A stretch of DNA of 64,000 nt from Firmicutes bacterium M10-2 (GCA_000403415.2 KE159700.1:1-64000); one strand, 5' to 3'. Positions 45,235 to 54,235 are shown, numbered from the stretch's first letter. Translations and numbers: made by a program. The notes: generated by a model from the letters alone, not told the origin.

Positions 45235-46098
45235 TTGAAGATTGAATACAATGCACAATTAAAAGAGTTTTCGACCTTGCATATTGGCGGACCGGCTAAA
45301 ATGATGGCCCATCCGGAAACGGTCGAGGAAGTGCAGGAACTCGTAAAAAATCATGATATTCACGATATATATATTATAGGAAACGGATCAAACATTTTGT
45401 TTGACGATGAAGGATACGATGGCTTGATCATCCATATCGGAGCCCCTTTTAATCATATGGAATTGATGGAAGGCGGAAAGGTGCGTGTAGAGAGCGGAGC
45501 AACGAATGAACAATTGGCTTGGTTTTGTGCAGAACACGGACTTGGAGGATATGAATTTGCCAGCGGAATTCCGGGAACGGTTGGCGGAGCAATCGTGATG
45601 AATGCCGGAGCGTACAACGGAGAAACAAAAGAGGTGCTTGTTGGTGTCGAATACGTGGACGAAAACGGACAAATTGTTTATAAAGACAAAGAAGATCTTT
45701 CGCTTTCTTATCGCCATTCCTTTTTTTCGGAAAATTTCGGGATCGTGGTTTGCGCCTATTATCAATTCGAAGAAAAAGATCCTAAGCTGGTCGAGGAGAA
45801 GATCTTAGATCTTAAACAAAAAAGATGGAGCAAACAGCCAATGGAACAATATAGTGCCGGCAGTACATTCAAAAGGCCTGAAGGATACTTTGCTTCGGCT
45901 TTGATCGATCAAAGCGGATTGAGAGGATACAGTCATCATGATGCGGCAGTTTCCGATAAACACACAGGATTTTTGATCAATAAAGGCAATGCGAGCGCTA
46001 AAGAATTTCGGGAACTGATCGAACAGGTTCGTGAAAAAGTTCATGCCGATCATGGGGTATGGCTGGAATGTGAAATCAAACAAGTTCATTCCAATTAA
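45235..46098 (+). CDS. murB: UDP-N-acetylenolpyruvoylglucosamine reductase
   Basis: A 287-aa FAD/NADPH enzyme that makes UDP-MurNAc for peptidoglycan. FAD-binding blocks are YIIGNGSNILFDDEGYDG and GIPGTVGGAIVMNAGAYNGE; YSAGSTFKRPEGYFA contains the catalytic Ser region, and the C-terminal Glu segment VWLECEIK is present. It is the short type IIb form. Start is TTG 45235, 10 bp after GTGAGGAC, with a good promoter just upstream. Confidence 0.95.
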   Translation: MKIEYNAQLKEFSTLHIGGPAKMMAHPETVEEVQELVKNHDIHDIYIIGNGSNILFDDEGYDGLIIHIGAPFNHMELMEGGKVRVESGATNEQLAWFCAEHGLGGYEFASGIPGTVGGAIVMNAGAYNGETKEVLVGVEYVDENGQIVYKDKEDLSLSYRHSFFSENFGIVVCAYYQFEEKDPKLVEEKILDLKQKRWSKQPMEQYSAGSTFKRPEGYFASALIDQSGLRGYSHHDAAVSDKHTGFLINKGNASAKEFRELIEQVREKVHADHGVWLECEIKQVHSN

Positions 46099-46162
46099 AA
46101 AAAGAGCAGATCTGCAGTGAACCTCCTTATTTGGGATTCACTTCAATCAATGCTCTTTTTTT
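46097..46162. terminator. Bidirectional terminator between murB and GNAT
   Basis: AAAAAAAGAGCA (46097-46108) pairs with TGCTCTTTTTTT (46151-46162), and AGTGAA with TTCACT inside. T-runs on both strands serve both convergent genes. Confidence 0.8.
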
Positions 46163-46164
46163 GT

Positions 46165-46410
46165 TTATTTAATAATTTTTACCGCATAAGAACAAATAGG
46201 AACAACTTGAATGTTTTCTTTTTTCGCTTCGCTGACAACAAGTTCGACAAGCTTTCGCGCGATTCCCTGTCCTTGGTATTGGGATTCTACATAAGTATGC
46301 ATGATATACCACTTTCCGCTTTCAATTGTGTATTCGCACACACCAATCAATCGATCTTGATCATAAGCGGCACTTTGACATTCCTTTTTTTCAAATTCGT
46401 ATTTGATCAT
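46165..46410 (-). CDS. Small GNAT-family N-acetyltransferase
   Basis: An 81-aa protein with the acetyl-CoA loop QYQGQGIARKLVELVV (Q/RxxGxG/A form) and the upstream beta strands of a minimal GNAT fold like YjdJ. Members of this short group act on unknown small amines or proteins. On the minus strand it has AAGGACC-like sequence before ATG. It is convergent with murB. Confidence 0.85.
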   Translation of the reverse strand: MIKYEFEKKECQSAAYDQDRLIGVCEYTIESGKWYIMHTYVESQYQGQGIARKLVELVVSEAKKENIQVVPICSYAVKIIK

Positions 46411-46472
46411 AATAAGGTCCTCGTTTCTTTTTTAAGTATATCGTAATCCGTCAATGTTGGCTAAGGACTTGA

Positions 46473-47321
46473 TTATTTTTCTCCGAGTTTGCTTGCGGCA
46501 TACCATCCCAGTGCAAAAGTTAAAATTCCGACTAAAAGCTGGATGATCGAGAAACTTGCCCAGTTTGTGTTGATCAAGATAGCAATCGGACTGGCTACGA
46601 TCAAACCGATGATGGCCCAGTACGTTTGTACTTCGAATCGCGCGAAAAGCCATTCGACCAATTTTGCGATCGCAAAGACTCCGACAACGATTCCAAGACC
46701 GAACGGAATAAATACACCCAAACAGTAAAACAATGCGTTTAAATCAAAATGGACCAAGGAATCGATTGCCAAGTTGATCGTTTGCAGGATCGGTTCATAA
46801 TATCCAAGACACATCAGCATCATGCTTCCGCTGACTCCCGGAATGACCATTGTCGCTGCTGCGATGATTCCTACGATAAAAAGAAGCAATACATTGACTA
46901 CATTAATGGAAAGATCGGCTTTCATTCCTGTGGTTTCGGATACGACAGCCATCGCAATAACCAAAATAAAAAAGATCAGACATGGAATGGCCATGCTCAT
47001 ATTGAAACCTTTATTTTTGACTTTATTGGTAATGAACGGTAGGCTTCCCAAGATCAATCCGCAAAACGCTAAGTTTGTCGGGATCGGATATACTTCCAAC
47101 AAAAATTCAAATAGACGCGATAAAGCAACGATCGCAATCGCGATTCCGATAAAGATCGGAATCAAGAAACGCATACTCTTTTTGAAGTTGCTTACAAGAT
47201 GGGTAATCGATTCGATTAGTTTGTCGTAAATGCCCATGGCAACCATCATGGTTCCGCCGCTCACACCCGGAATGATATTGGCGATCCCGATAATGATCCC
47301 TTCGATGATTTCTTTGATCAT
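46473..47321 (-). CDS. DUF368 family membrane protein (polyprenyl-phosphate translocase)
   Basis: A 282-aa protein with about eight transmembrane segments and two copies of the reentrant-like motif NIIPGVSGGTM (near 14-24) and MVIPGVSGSMM. DUF368 (PopT) proteins have been shown in other bacteria to recycle undecaprenyl phosphate across the membrane for wall synthesis. Start Met at 47321 follows AAAGGAG by 8 bp; the open frame further up has no site. The murB gene lies nearby. Confidence 0.9.
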   Translation of the reverse strand: MIKEIIEGIIIGIANIIPGVSGGTMMVAMGIYDKLIESITHLVSNFKKSMRFLIPIFIGIAIAIVALSRLFEFLLEVYPIPTNLAFCGLILGSLPFITNKVKNKGFNMSMAIPCLIFFILVIAMAVVSETTGMKADLSINVVNVLLLFIVGIIAAATMVIPGVSGSMMLMCLGYYEPILQTINLAIDSLVHFDLNALFYCLGVFIPFGLGIVVGVFAIAKLVEWLFARFEVQTYWAIIGLIVASPIAILINTNWASFSIIQLLVGILTFALGWYAASKLGEK

Positions 47322-47349
47322 TTGTTTCTCCTTTAATAATTTCTTTGAA

Positions 47350-47377
47350 AGTATATCATAAAATCTTTTTTTGTCGC
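47350..47377 (-). promoter_or_regulatory. Promoter of DUF368 gene
   Basis: On the minus strand, GCGACA, a 16-bp spacer and TATACT (47350-47355), with TG-A before the -10. It lies about 29 bp ahead of the start codon. Confidence 0.5.
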
Positions 47378-47573
47378 GTGAAATGTATGTTATGGATGAC
47401 AAGGTTTTTCTTTAAAAGGATTAAAAAGAGAATACAATATGAAATTTCGGACAAAAAGGAATCGTGCTGTTTCGAGAGTTTTCTCATAGATGAGCGAATG
47501 AAATGAAATTAAAATGAAGTTTCGTTATAATGCATCCGTAAAATCGGTATTAAGAAAAGTAAAGGAGCAGAAT

Positions 47574-47792
47574 ATGATCATTGAATCACATAAAAAAGAT
47601 CGTTATCGCGAAGCAGGAATGCAGGATGTACGCAAAAATAATGTGATCCACGACCATTCCGGTACTGCGTATCGCATTCTTGAAGTTGTTTTCGGGCTTG
47701 GATCTTGGAACATGTTGATCCAACATATGGATCGTCGATACACACAGCCTATTCCTTGCGATCGGATCAATCAATATTTGGTCCGCGAATGA
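47574..47792 (+). CDS. Small unknown protein, 72 aa
   Basis: A 72-aa soluble protein rich in His, Arg and Ile (KDRYREAGMQDVRKNNVIHDHSGTAYRILEVV, in part). AAAGGAGCAG lies 5 bp before ATG 47574. TATAAT at 47526-47531 with ATGAAA 17 bp upstream gives a plausible promoter, and a terminator follows directly. It therefore looks like a real monocistronic gene. I do not recognise a family. Confidence 0.65.
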   Translation: MIIESHKKDRYREAGMQDVRKNNVIHDHSGTAYRILEVVFGLGSWNMLIQHMDRRYTQPIPCDRINQYLVRE

Positions 47793-47816
47793 AAAGACAA
47801 AAAGGTCTTTTTTTTT
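47792..47816 (+). terminator. Terminator after small unknown gene
   Basis: AAAGAC (47793-47798) pairs with GTCTTT (47805-47810), followed by T8 in total. Confidence 0.75.
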
Positions 47817-47827
47817 GCCTTGATGTA

Positions 47828-47867
47828 TTGTATTTGTAAACATTTCGTTTATAATATGTTTGTTTAC
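47828..47867 (+). promoter_or_regulatory. Promoter and putative operator of XRE-cupin/polyamine operon
   Basis: TTGTAT (47828-47833), 16-bp spacer, TATAAT (47850-47855). GTAAACA (47836-47842) and TGTTTAC (47861-47867) are inverted arms that flank the -10, and GTTTACGAA follows at 47882. This is a likely autoregulatory operator. Confidence 0.6.
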
Positions 47868-47913
47868 TTATATAAATAAAAAGTTTACGAATATGAAACG
47901 AAAGGAGAAAGTT

Positions 47914-48447
47914 ATGGATATCGGAACGAAGATCAAACAGCTGCGGCATGTCAACGATCTTACTCTTGAAGAACTTGCGTCAAGATCAGAATTGACCAAA
48001 GGGTTTTTGTCGCAAGTGGAACGAAATTTGACAAGCCCGAGTATTTCCACGCTTGAAGATATTTTGGAAGCGTTGGGAACCAATTTGTCCGAATTTTTTA
48101 AGGAAGAACCGGATGAGAAGGTTGTTTTTACGAAAAACGATTTTTTCATTGATCAAAGAAACGAGCACACGATCGAGTGGATCGTGCCCAACGCTCAAAA
48201 AAACGATATGGAGCCGATCCTTTTGGCGCTATCCCCTCATGGTAGTTCTCAAACGATGAACCCCTTTGACGGTCAGGAATTCGGGTATGTCCTAAAAGGA
48301 AATGTCGATCTTGTGATCGAAACGAAACGATACCATATCAAGACAGGAGAAACATTTTATCTTGATGGGAATTGTTCCCATTTTCTTACTAATCCCGGAA
48401 GTCGGGAAGCTAAGGTGCTGTGGATCACCACACCCCCTATGTTTTAG
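47914..48447 (+). CDS. XRE-family regulator with cupin domain (PuuR-like)
   Basis: A 177-aa protein. Residues 1-62 are an XRE helix-turn-helix ([33 protein letters not shown], in part); residues about 105-177 are a cupin ([34 protein letters not shown], in part). Such regulators commonly sit at the head of polyamine or amino acid operons and sense the substrate in the cupin. ATG 47914 follows AAAGGAG. The gap to potA is 14 bp, so it is co-transcribed. Confidence 0.9.
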   Translation: MDIGTKIKQLRHVNDLTLEELASRSELTKGFLSQVERNLTSPSISTLEDILEALGTNLSEFFKEEPDEKVVFTKNDFFIDQRNEHTIEWIVPNAQKNDMEPILLALSPHGSSQTMNPFDGQEFGYVLKGNVDLVIETKRYHIKTGETFYLDGNCSHFLTNPGSREAKVLWITTPPMF

Positions 48448-48461
48448 AAAGGATATGCAAA

Positions 48462-50045
48462 ATGGATCAAGAAAAGAAAAAGATCATTCAATTTAAAAAC
48501 ATTGTCAAGAAATTTGACGACCAGATCATTTTGAAAGGGATCAATCTCGATATTTACGAAAATGAATTCGTGACCTTGCTCGGACCTTCCGGATGCGGAA
48601 AAACGACTCTTCTTCGTATTTTAGGCGGTTTTCTCGAACCCGACAAAGGCGAAGTGATCTTTGACGGAAAAGATATCGCAAAACTTCCCCCTTATAAAAG
48701 AGAATTGAACACTGTATTTCAAAAATATGCCCTCTTTCCGAATATGAATGTTTTCGATAACATTGCCTTCGGATTGAAGATAAAAAAGATGAGCAAAGAC
48801 GTCATTGAGCAAAAAGTTATGAAAATGCTGAAACTGATCGGACTTGAAGGATACGAAAATAAAGACGTTACTTTAATGTCGGGAGGTCAGCAGCAGCGTG
48901 TGGCGATCGCAAGAGCGCTCGTCAATGAACCAAGCGTTCTTTTGCTTGATGAGCCTCTTGGCGCATTGGACTTGAAACTGCGCAAGGAAATGCAGTACGA
49001 ATTGAAACGGATCCAGCAAGAAGTCGGGATCACCTTTATTTTCGTTACCCACGACCAAGAAGAAGCGCTTACTATGTCCGACAAGATTGTCGTGATGAAA
49101 GAAGGCGAAATTCAGCAAGTTGGTTCTCCTCAAGACATTTACAATGAACCGGTCAATAAATATGTTGCGGAATTTGTCGGAGAATCCAATATTATTCCGG
49201 GACGCATGATCCAAGACAAGTTGGTACGCTTCGACGATCATAATTTCGAATGCGTAGACGTAGGATACAAAGAAAACGAACTTGTCGATGTGATCATCCG
49301 TCCGGAAGACATTGATATCGTTCCTGAAGGCCAAGGAAAACTTTCGGGAACTGTGGAAAGCGTCCTGTTCAAAGGCGTTCACTATGAAGTTATGGTCGAA
49401 ACGGTTCCCGGAACGCACGTCACCGTGAATATGCACGTAAATCGCGATAACGCCAATGTGAAAGAAGAAGGGGATGTTCGCATTTCCGCCAACGACTTTT
49501 ATCTTGACATCGAAGATATGAAAAACTGGGATGAATCGGATTTGATTGCCAGAGCCGATGCCCAAGCATGGTCCAAAGAAACCGACGAATATTTTCCGAT
49601 CCAGCGTGTGGATACCGATCTGAAAGACGAAATCGGAGAATACGAAGTCACATTCCATACGGTCAACGGGCTTTCCATCTCGCGGCGTATTTGGGTCGTC
49701 GATCAAAAAGTTGTCGAAAACAAAAAAGCAAACGAAGCCGTTTCCGCTTTTAACTTTTTTAAGACTGTCGACGAAATCAAGGAATCGCCCGCTCTTGATA
49801 CAGAATTGAAAACATGGGCCAACGCACAAGGCTGGAAACTGGATGACGAAAGCGAAACGGTCGATCTTTCAGTCGACTACAACTTCGATCCGGAACATAT
49901 CAAAGAAGGAATTTATAAAGTCACGTTCTGGACAACGGGTCGGGAATTCAAGATTCATACGACCGATTATGTGGAGGAAGGAAAAGAAGTCGGACTTACG
50001 TTCTTCCCGGAAGATATTCATGTGATGGAGAAGATGGGATTCTGA
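48462..50045 (+). CDS. potA: Spermidine/putrescine ABC transporter ATPase with enlarged TOBE region
   Basis: A 527-aa ATPase, about 160 aa longer than usual PotA. Walker A GPSGCGKT (41-48), signature LMSGGQQQR (138-146), Walker B LLLDEP (160-165), switch His197. The TOBE region starts near 275, but between about 332 and 505 it holds an insertion with two similar repeats: 361-415 ([20 protein letters not shown]) and 448-503 ([21 protein letters not shown]). After it, the canonical TOBE end resumes ([12 protein letters not shown]). The insert looks like two Ig-like beta modules. GAAAGGATATG precedes ATG; the stop shares one base with potB. Confidence 0.9.
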   Translation: MDQEKKKIIQFKNIVKKFDDQIILKGINLDIYENEFVTLLGPSGCGKTTLLRILGGFLEPDKGEVIFDGKDIAKLPPYKRELNTVFQKYALFPNMNVFDNIAFGLKIKKMSKDVIEQKVMKMLKLIGLEGYENKDVTLMSGGQQQRVAIARALVNEPSVLLLDEPLGALDLKLRKEMQYELKRIQQEVGITFIFVTHDQEEALTMSDKIVVMKEGEIQQVGSPQDIYNEPVNKYVAEFVGESNIIPGRMIQDKLVRFDDHNFECVDVGYKENELVDVIIRPEDIDIVPEGQGKLSGTVESVLFKGVHYEVMVETVPGTHVTVNMHVNRDNANVKEEGDVRISANDFYLDIEDMKNWDESDLIARADAQAWSKETDEYFPIQRVDTDLKDEIGEYEVTFHTVNGLSISRRIWVVDQKVVENKKANEAVSAFNFFKTVDEIKESPALDTELKTWANAQGWKLDDESETVDLSVDYNFDPEHIKEGIYKVTFWTTGREFKIHTTDYVEEGKEVGLTFFPEDIHVMEKMGF

Positions 50046-50878
50046 TGCGTAAATTTCGACAATTAACGATTCCGTATTTGATCTGGGCGCTTGTGATGCT
50101 GCTCATTCCGATGGCTTTGATCTTGATGTATTCATTTTTGGAGCCGGGCAATTCGATCGTCCATTTCCGGATTTCGCTTGACAACTATTTTCGTTTTTTT
50201 ACCGACAAGGATTTTCTCGTCATTTTGTGGAGATCTTTGCTGATTGCTTTGAAAACAACGATTATTTGTCTTTTGCTTGGATATCCGATTGCGTATTTTA
50301 TTTCAAGATGCAATGAAAAACTTCAAGGGATCCTGATTATGGCGATTACTGTGCCAATGTGGATCAATATGCTTGTTCGTACATACGCATGGATCGGGAT
50401 CCTTTCGAAAGGAGGACTTGCTTCTTGGGTACTTTCCTTATTCGGTATCAAGGATGCCGAACTGCTGTATACGGAAACTGCCGTTCTGATCGGAATGGTG
50501 TACAACTTCTTGCCGTTTATGATCTTGCAGATCAATACAGTTCTTTCGAAAATGGACAAGTCTTTGCTGGAAGCAAGCGCAGATCTTGGAGCAGATAAGT
50601 TTCAGACCTTTTGGCGTGTCGTGTTTCCGCTCTCGCTTCCGGGCGTTGTGTCCGGAATCACTTTGGTGTTCCTGCCGGCCGTTTCCGCATTCTTTATTCC
50701 GAAATTATTAGGTGGCGGGCAGTATTTCCTGATCGGAAACGTAATCGAAAATCAATTCATCACCGTTGGTGAATGGAACTTCGGTTCGTCAATATCGATG
50801 ATCATGGCTATTGTCATGATGCTGCTTATGATGCTCGTGCGCAAGCTTGATAAAAAGAGTGGCCGGGAGGATATGTAA
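50045..50878 (+). CDS. potB: Spermidine/putrescine ABC transporter permease
   Basis: A 277-aa MetI-like permease with six membrane helices. The EAA loop, LLEASADLGADKFQTFWRVVFPLSLPGVVSG (in part ASADLGADKFQTFWRVVFPLS), contacts PotA. YTIPYLIWALVMLLIPMALI opens the protein (here LTIPYLIWALVML). It overlaps potA and potCD by 1 bp each. Confidence 0.93.
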   Translation: MRKFRQLTIPYLIWALVMLLIPMALILMYSFLEPGNSIVHFRISLDNYFRFFTDKDFLVILWRSLLIALKTTIICLLLGYPIAYFISRCNEKLQGILIMAITVPMWINMLVRTYAWIGILSKGGLASWVLSLFGIKDAELLYTETAVLIGMVYNFLPFMILQINTVLSKMDKSLLEASADLGADKFQTFWRVVFPLSLPGVVSGITLVFLPAVSAFFIPKLLGGGQYFLIGNVIENQFITVGEWNFGSSISMIMAIVMMLLMMLVRKLDKKSGREDM

Positions 50879-52794
50879 TGCAAACAAAAGAGAAACGAAT
50901 TTTCGGCAAGATATTCATGGCCCTTGCGATTATCTTTTTCTATTTACCAATCGTGTTCATGGTTGTCTTTTCGTTCAATGACAGTAAGTCGCTGACCGTA
51001 TTCACCGGATTTTCTTTGCGCTGGTATGAAACAATGCTCAAGAACCACAGCATGATGGAATCGTTGTACGTCACCTTGATTATTGCGGTGGTGGCAACAG
51101 TTGTCAGCACAATCATAGGAACCATTACCGCCATTGGTATGGTGTATTCGAAAAAATGGGTGAAACGCTTTATTCAGCAAGTCAACGATCTGCCGATGAT
51201 GAATCCGGAAATCGTGACTGCGATCGGCTTGATGCTGTTGTTCATCACATTTCGTATCGAAAGAGGATTTACGACACTGCTTTTGGCCCATATCGCATTT
51301 TGTATTCCGTACGTTATGCTTTCGGTTATGCCCAAGCTCAGAAGTCTGGATCCGAATCTTGCGGATGCGGCGATGGATCTTGGTGCAACACCTTGGCAGG
51401 CTTTGACCAAAGTGATCGTTCCCCAAATCATGCCGGGCATCGTTTCCGGAGCTTTGATTGCCTTTACCATGTCGTTTGATGACTTTATCATTTCTTATTT
51501 TACGACCGGTCAAGGCGTGAAAAACTTATCAATCATGGTGTATACGATGAGCAAACGTGTCAATCCGAGTATCAACGCCATCAGTACGCTCGTTGTCGTG
51601 TTTATTACGATCGGCTTGCTGTTGGCCAATATTGTTCCGATCATTCGCGAAAAAACAAAGAAAAAATCGCAACAGCAAGACGGAACATTCCAAAAACGGA
51701 TGGGCAAAGGGCCGAAAATGGTTATCGGACTTCTTGTGATTGTTCTTGCAATCAGCTTGTTTTCTTACAAGAAAGCGGCCGAGGACAACAAACCGTTTGT
51801 CGGGCAAACGCTTCATGTATACAACTGGGGCGAATATGTCGGTGAAAACTTTGTGTCCGGTTTTGAAGAGCAGACAGGCGCCAAGCTTGTTATGGATAAT
51901 TTCGAGTCGAATGAGCAAATGTATATCAAGGTTGCCAACAACGAATCTTACGATATTCTTGTTCCGAGCGATTACATGATTCAGCGCCTGATCCAGGAAG
52001 ATCTTTTGCAGCCGCTGGATAAAAACAGGATTCAAGCTTCTTTAGATCTTTTGGATCCGAACGTTTTGGATAAACCGTTTGATCCGGGGAACGAGTATTC
52101 GGTTCCGTATTTCTGGGGAAGTGTCGGAATCGTATATGATAAGCGAAAAGTAGATATCGAGGATCTCGAAAAGGAAGGATTCAACATTTTCCTTGATCCG
52201 AAATACAAAGGAGATATTTACTTGTATGATTCGGAACGGGATTCGTTCATGATGGCTTTGAAAGCTTTGGGATACTCCATGAATACAGAGAATCCGGAAG
52301 AAATTAATGATGCCTATAATTGGCTGCTGCAATGCGTACAAACCATGAAGCCGGAAATCGTAACGGATGAAATTATCGATAATATGGCGCAGGGAAGAAA
52401 AGCGCTCGGCCTCGTTTATTCCGGTGATGCAACATATATCATGACCGAAAATGAAAATATGGGCTATTTTATGCCGACCCAAGGCTCCAATTTGTGGAGT
52501 GATGGAATGGTAATTCCTAAAAATGCTCAAAATGTCGATTTGGCGTACGAATTCATTAACTACACATGCCAATATGAAGCGGCCTATGACAATTCGAGTT
52601 ATGTCGGATATACCGCTTCAAATATGGAAGCGCAAGATGAATTGGCCGAAGGTGAATTTGCCGGAATCGATTCGTATGTTCCGCGTTCCGGAAATCCGAA
52701 GGATGAAGTGTTCACATACAATGAAAATACGCGCAAGACATTCGCTGATCTTTGGTCGAGAATCAAAGTAGCGGCAAGCAACGCCGCAGATTAA
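50878..52794 (+). CDS. potC: PotC permease fused to PotD polyamine-binding protein
   Basis: A 638-aa fusion. Residues 1-265 are a PotC-type permease (EAA loop DAAMDLGATPWQALTKVIVPQIMPG). A linker rich in Lys and Gln (KTKKKSQQQDG) leads to an additional helix (about 281-298, MVIGLLVIVLAISLFSY), which exports and anchors the C-terminal domain. Residues about 310-638 are a PotD-like binding protein (LHVYNWGEYVGENFVSGFEEQTG, SYDILVPSDYMIQRL; in parts). The receptor is thus tethered to the channel instead of being a lipoprotein. No separate potD is needed. A terminator follows. Confidence 0.93.
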   Translation: MQTKEKRIFGKIFMALAIIFFYLPIVFMVVFSFNDSKSLTVFTGFSLRWYETMLKNHSMMESLYVTLIIAVVATVVSTIIGTITAIGMVYSKKWVKRFIQQVNDLPMMNPEIVTAIGLMLLFITFRIERGFTTLLLAHIAFCIPYVMLSVMPKLRSLDPNLADAAMDLGATPWQALTKVIVPQIMPGIVSGALIAFTMSFDDFIISYFTTGQGVKNLSIMVYTMSKRVNPSINAISTLVVVFITIGLLLANIVPIIREKTKKKSQQQDGTFQKRMGKGPKMVIGLLVIVLAISLFSYKKAAEDNKPFVGQTLHVYNWGEYVGENFVSGFEEQTGAKLVMDNFESNEQMYIKVANNESYDILVPSDYMIQRLIQEDLLQPLDKNRIQASLDLLDPNVLDKPFDPGNEYSVPYFWGSVGIVYDKRKVDIEDLEKEGFNIFLDPKYKGDIYLYDSERDSFMMALKALGYSMNTENPEEINDAYNWLLQCVQTMKPEIVTDEIIDNMAQGRKALGLVYSGDATYIMTENENMGYFMPTQGSNLWSDGMVIPKNAQNVDLAYEFINYTCQYEAAYDNSSYVGYTASNMEAQDELAEGEFAGIDSYVPRSGNPKDEVFTYNENTRKTFADLWSRIKVAASNAAD

Positions 52795-52808
52795 AAAATA
52801 AGTTTTTT

Positions 52809-52845
52809 AAAGTGAACCCCAACCAAATAAGGAGGTTCACTTTTT
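52809..52845 (+). terminator. Terminator of polyamine operon
   Basis: AAAGTGAACC (52809-52818) pairs perfectly with GGTTCACTTT (52834-52843), followed by TTC. Confidence 0.85.
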
Positions 52846-52963
52846 CTATGTCCAAAATAAAAGAAAGCATGATGCGAACACAAAAAAGAATTTTTGATTT
52901 TCGTAATTTTTTTATCCTTACTGTATTGTATAATGATAATATAAGAAAGCTTTCTGTTGGTAA

Positions 52964-52972
52964 TGTTATAAT
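52964..52972 (+). promoter_or_regulatory. Extended -10 promoter for small membrane gene
   Basis: TGTTATAAT holds TATAAT at 52967-52972 with an upstream TG. Another TATAAT lies at 52929-52934. An AGAAAGCTTTCT palindrome (52944-52955) sits between them. Confidence 0.45.
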
Positions 52973-52996
52973 ATTTCAGAGAGAGAGGTAAACACT

Positions 52997-53185
52997 ATGT
53001 TGATATTTTCAAGCTGTTTTTTATTGGTTAGTGCAATTGTGATTCAAATATACATTAAGTATTTAGAAACCTGCCATTTAGCTTGGTTTAACAATGATTA
53101 TTATATTTATTTTTATATATTGTTGTGCTTTAGCGCATATTGTTTTATTTTAGATTTTAGACAAAGATTTAAAAACAAAAAATAA
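52997..53185 (+). CDS. Small two-helix membrane protein, AT-rich
   Basis: A 62-aa protein with two hydrophobic segments (about 2-19 and 33-51), Tyr- and Cys-rich, and a basic C-terminus (DFRQRFKNKK). GAGAGAGG lies 8 bp before ATG. Base composition and codon use are more AT-rich than neighbouring genes. No family is recognised. It could be a spurious frame, but the promoter, ribosome site and 20-bp gap to the next gene favour a real small gene. Confidence 0.5.
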   Translation: MLIFSSCFLLVSAIVIQIYIKYLETCHLAWFNNDYYIYFYILLCFSAYCFILDFRQRFKNKK

Positions 53186-53205
53186 ATATTTTATAGGAGA
53201 AAAGT

Positions 53206-53841
53206 ATGAAAGATAAAAAGAAAGCGGTCTTATTTGATTTGGACGGAACATTATGGGATTCGACAGCTTCAGTCATTTTGGCATGGAACGAAGTGCTTGA
53301 TCGATTCGAAGATACGCATCCTATATCACAGGAAGAAATGAAATCGGTCATGGGGTTTTCTATGGATCAAATTTGCGATACCCTTTTTCCTTATTTGAAA
53401 AAGGAATATCGTGAAATGCTCATGAAACGATGCGAAGATCATGAAAACGAATATGTCAGAGAGCACGGAGGAATTTTGTTCGATAACGTGAAAGATGTTC
53501 TTTCCGCGCTGCATAAAAAGTACTTTGTCGGAATCGTATCGAATTGTCAGAGCGGTTATATTGAAGCGTTTTTGGAACATTACAATCTCGGGCAATTTGT
53601 GGATGCAGCAAGATCGTTCGGGGATTTTCATAAAGAAAAGGCACAAAACATCAAAGATGTGATCGAAGAAAACGAAATCGAAAAGGCAATTTATGTGGGC
53701 GATATTTACAATGACTGCTTATCGGCTCAAGCTGCAGGCGTTCCTTTTGTGCTTGCCCGATATGGTTTTGCTCCTTTTGAATACGAAACAGGAATCGATT
53801 CTTTGGAGGAAATCATCCAAATTGCGTCGCAAATGCTTTGA
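53206..53841 (+). CDS. HAD-IA phosphatase (Gph/PgmB-like)
   Basis: A 211-aa HAD-superfamily hydrolase. Motif I is VLFDLDGTLWDS (Asp11, Asp13), motif II VGIVSNCQSG, motif III Lys in FHKEKAQNI, motif IV IYVGDIYNDCLSA. The alpha-helical cap between motifs I and II makes it subfamily I, with phosphoglycolate-type phosphatases. The substrate is not certain. ATAGGAGAAAAG precedes ATG. Confidence 0.88.
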   Translation: MKDKKKAVLFDLDGTLWDSTASVILAWNEVLDRFEDTHPISQEEMKSVMGFSMDQICDTLFPYLKKEYREMLMKRCEDHENEYVREHGGILFDNVKDVLSALHKKYFVGIVSNCQSGYIEAFLEHYNLGQFVDAARSFGDFHKEKAQNIKDVIEENEIEKAIYVGDIYNDCLSAQAAGVPFVLARYGFAPFEYETGIDSLEEIIQIASQML

Positions 53842-53872
53842 TCTTATAATGTGAAAAAAGGAGATAGATCAT

Positions 53873-54166
53873 ATGGCAAACTTTTTTCATAAAATCGGCG
53901 ATGACATAAAAAAATACATGAATGAAATGGATGAAGAAATGAGTCCGGAAGAAGCGAAAAAGAAGGATGAGGACGCATTGGCGCAAACGATTGATCAAAT
54001 CATGGCAGACGCTTCACTTGATGCTTTGAATGATCAGGAAAAGGAAAATTTGAAAAGATTGCTTGGCAATCAATTATCGAAAATTGTCGATCAAAGCTTT
54101 CAGGACGGATTTTCCTGTGGCTATATGAATGGCAGCATGGTACAAAACGAAGAAGGATTCGAATAA
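53873..54166 (+). CDS. Acidic unknown protein, 97 aa
   Basis: A 97-aa soluble helical protein, acidic (EMDEEMSPEEAKKKDEDALAQ), ending QDGFSCGYMNGSMVQNEEGFE. AAAGGAGATAG lies 8 bp before ATG. It is 31 bp after the HAD gene and is followed directly by a terminator. No family is recognised. Confidence 0.7.
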   Translation: MANFFHKIGDDIKKYMNEMDEEMSPEEAKKKDEDALAQTIDQIMADASLDALNDQEKENLKRLLGNQLSKIVDQSFQDGFSCGYMNGSMVQNEEGFE

Positions 54167-54192
54167 GACAAGCGGGAAGGCTTGTCTTTTTC
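54165..54192 (+). terminator. Terminator after 97-aa gene
   Basis: AAGACAAGC (54165-54173) pairs perfectly with GCTTGTCTT (54180-54188), followed by TTTC. Confidence 0.85.
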
Positions 54193-54206
54193 TTACTTTC
54201 CAAGCA

Positions 54207-54235
54207 TTGAAAAAATAGTACGGAATGGGTATACT
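54207..54235 (+). promoter_or_regulatory. Promoter of SH3-domain gene
   Basis: TTGAAA (54207-54212), exact 17-bp spacer, TATACT (54230-54235). It is 38 bp ahead of the start codon. Confidence 0.75.

Noticed and set aside
48873-49829. A 318-aa antisense frame opposite potA
   Set aside because: Composition is Phe/His/Asp-rich, as expected from reading Lys/Glu codons backwards; it has no ribosome site and no recognisable domain, and potA is certain.
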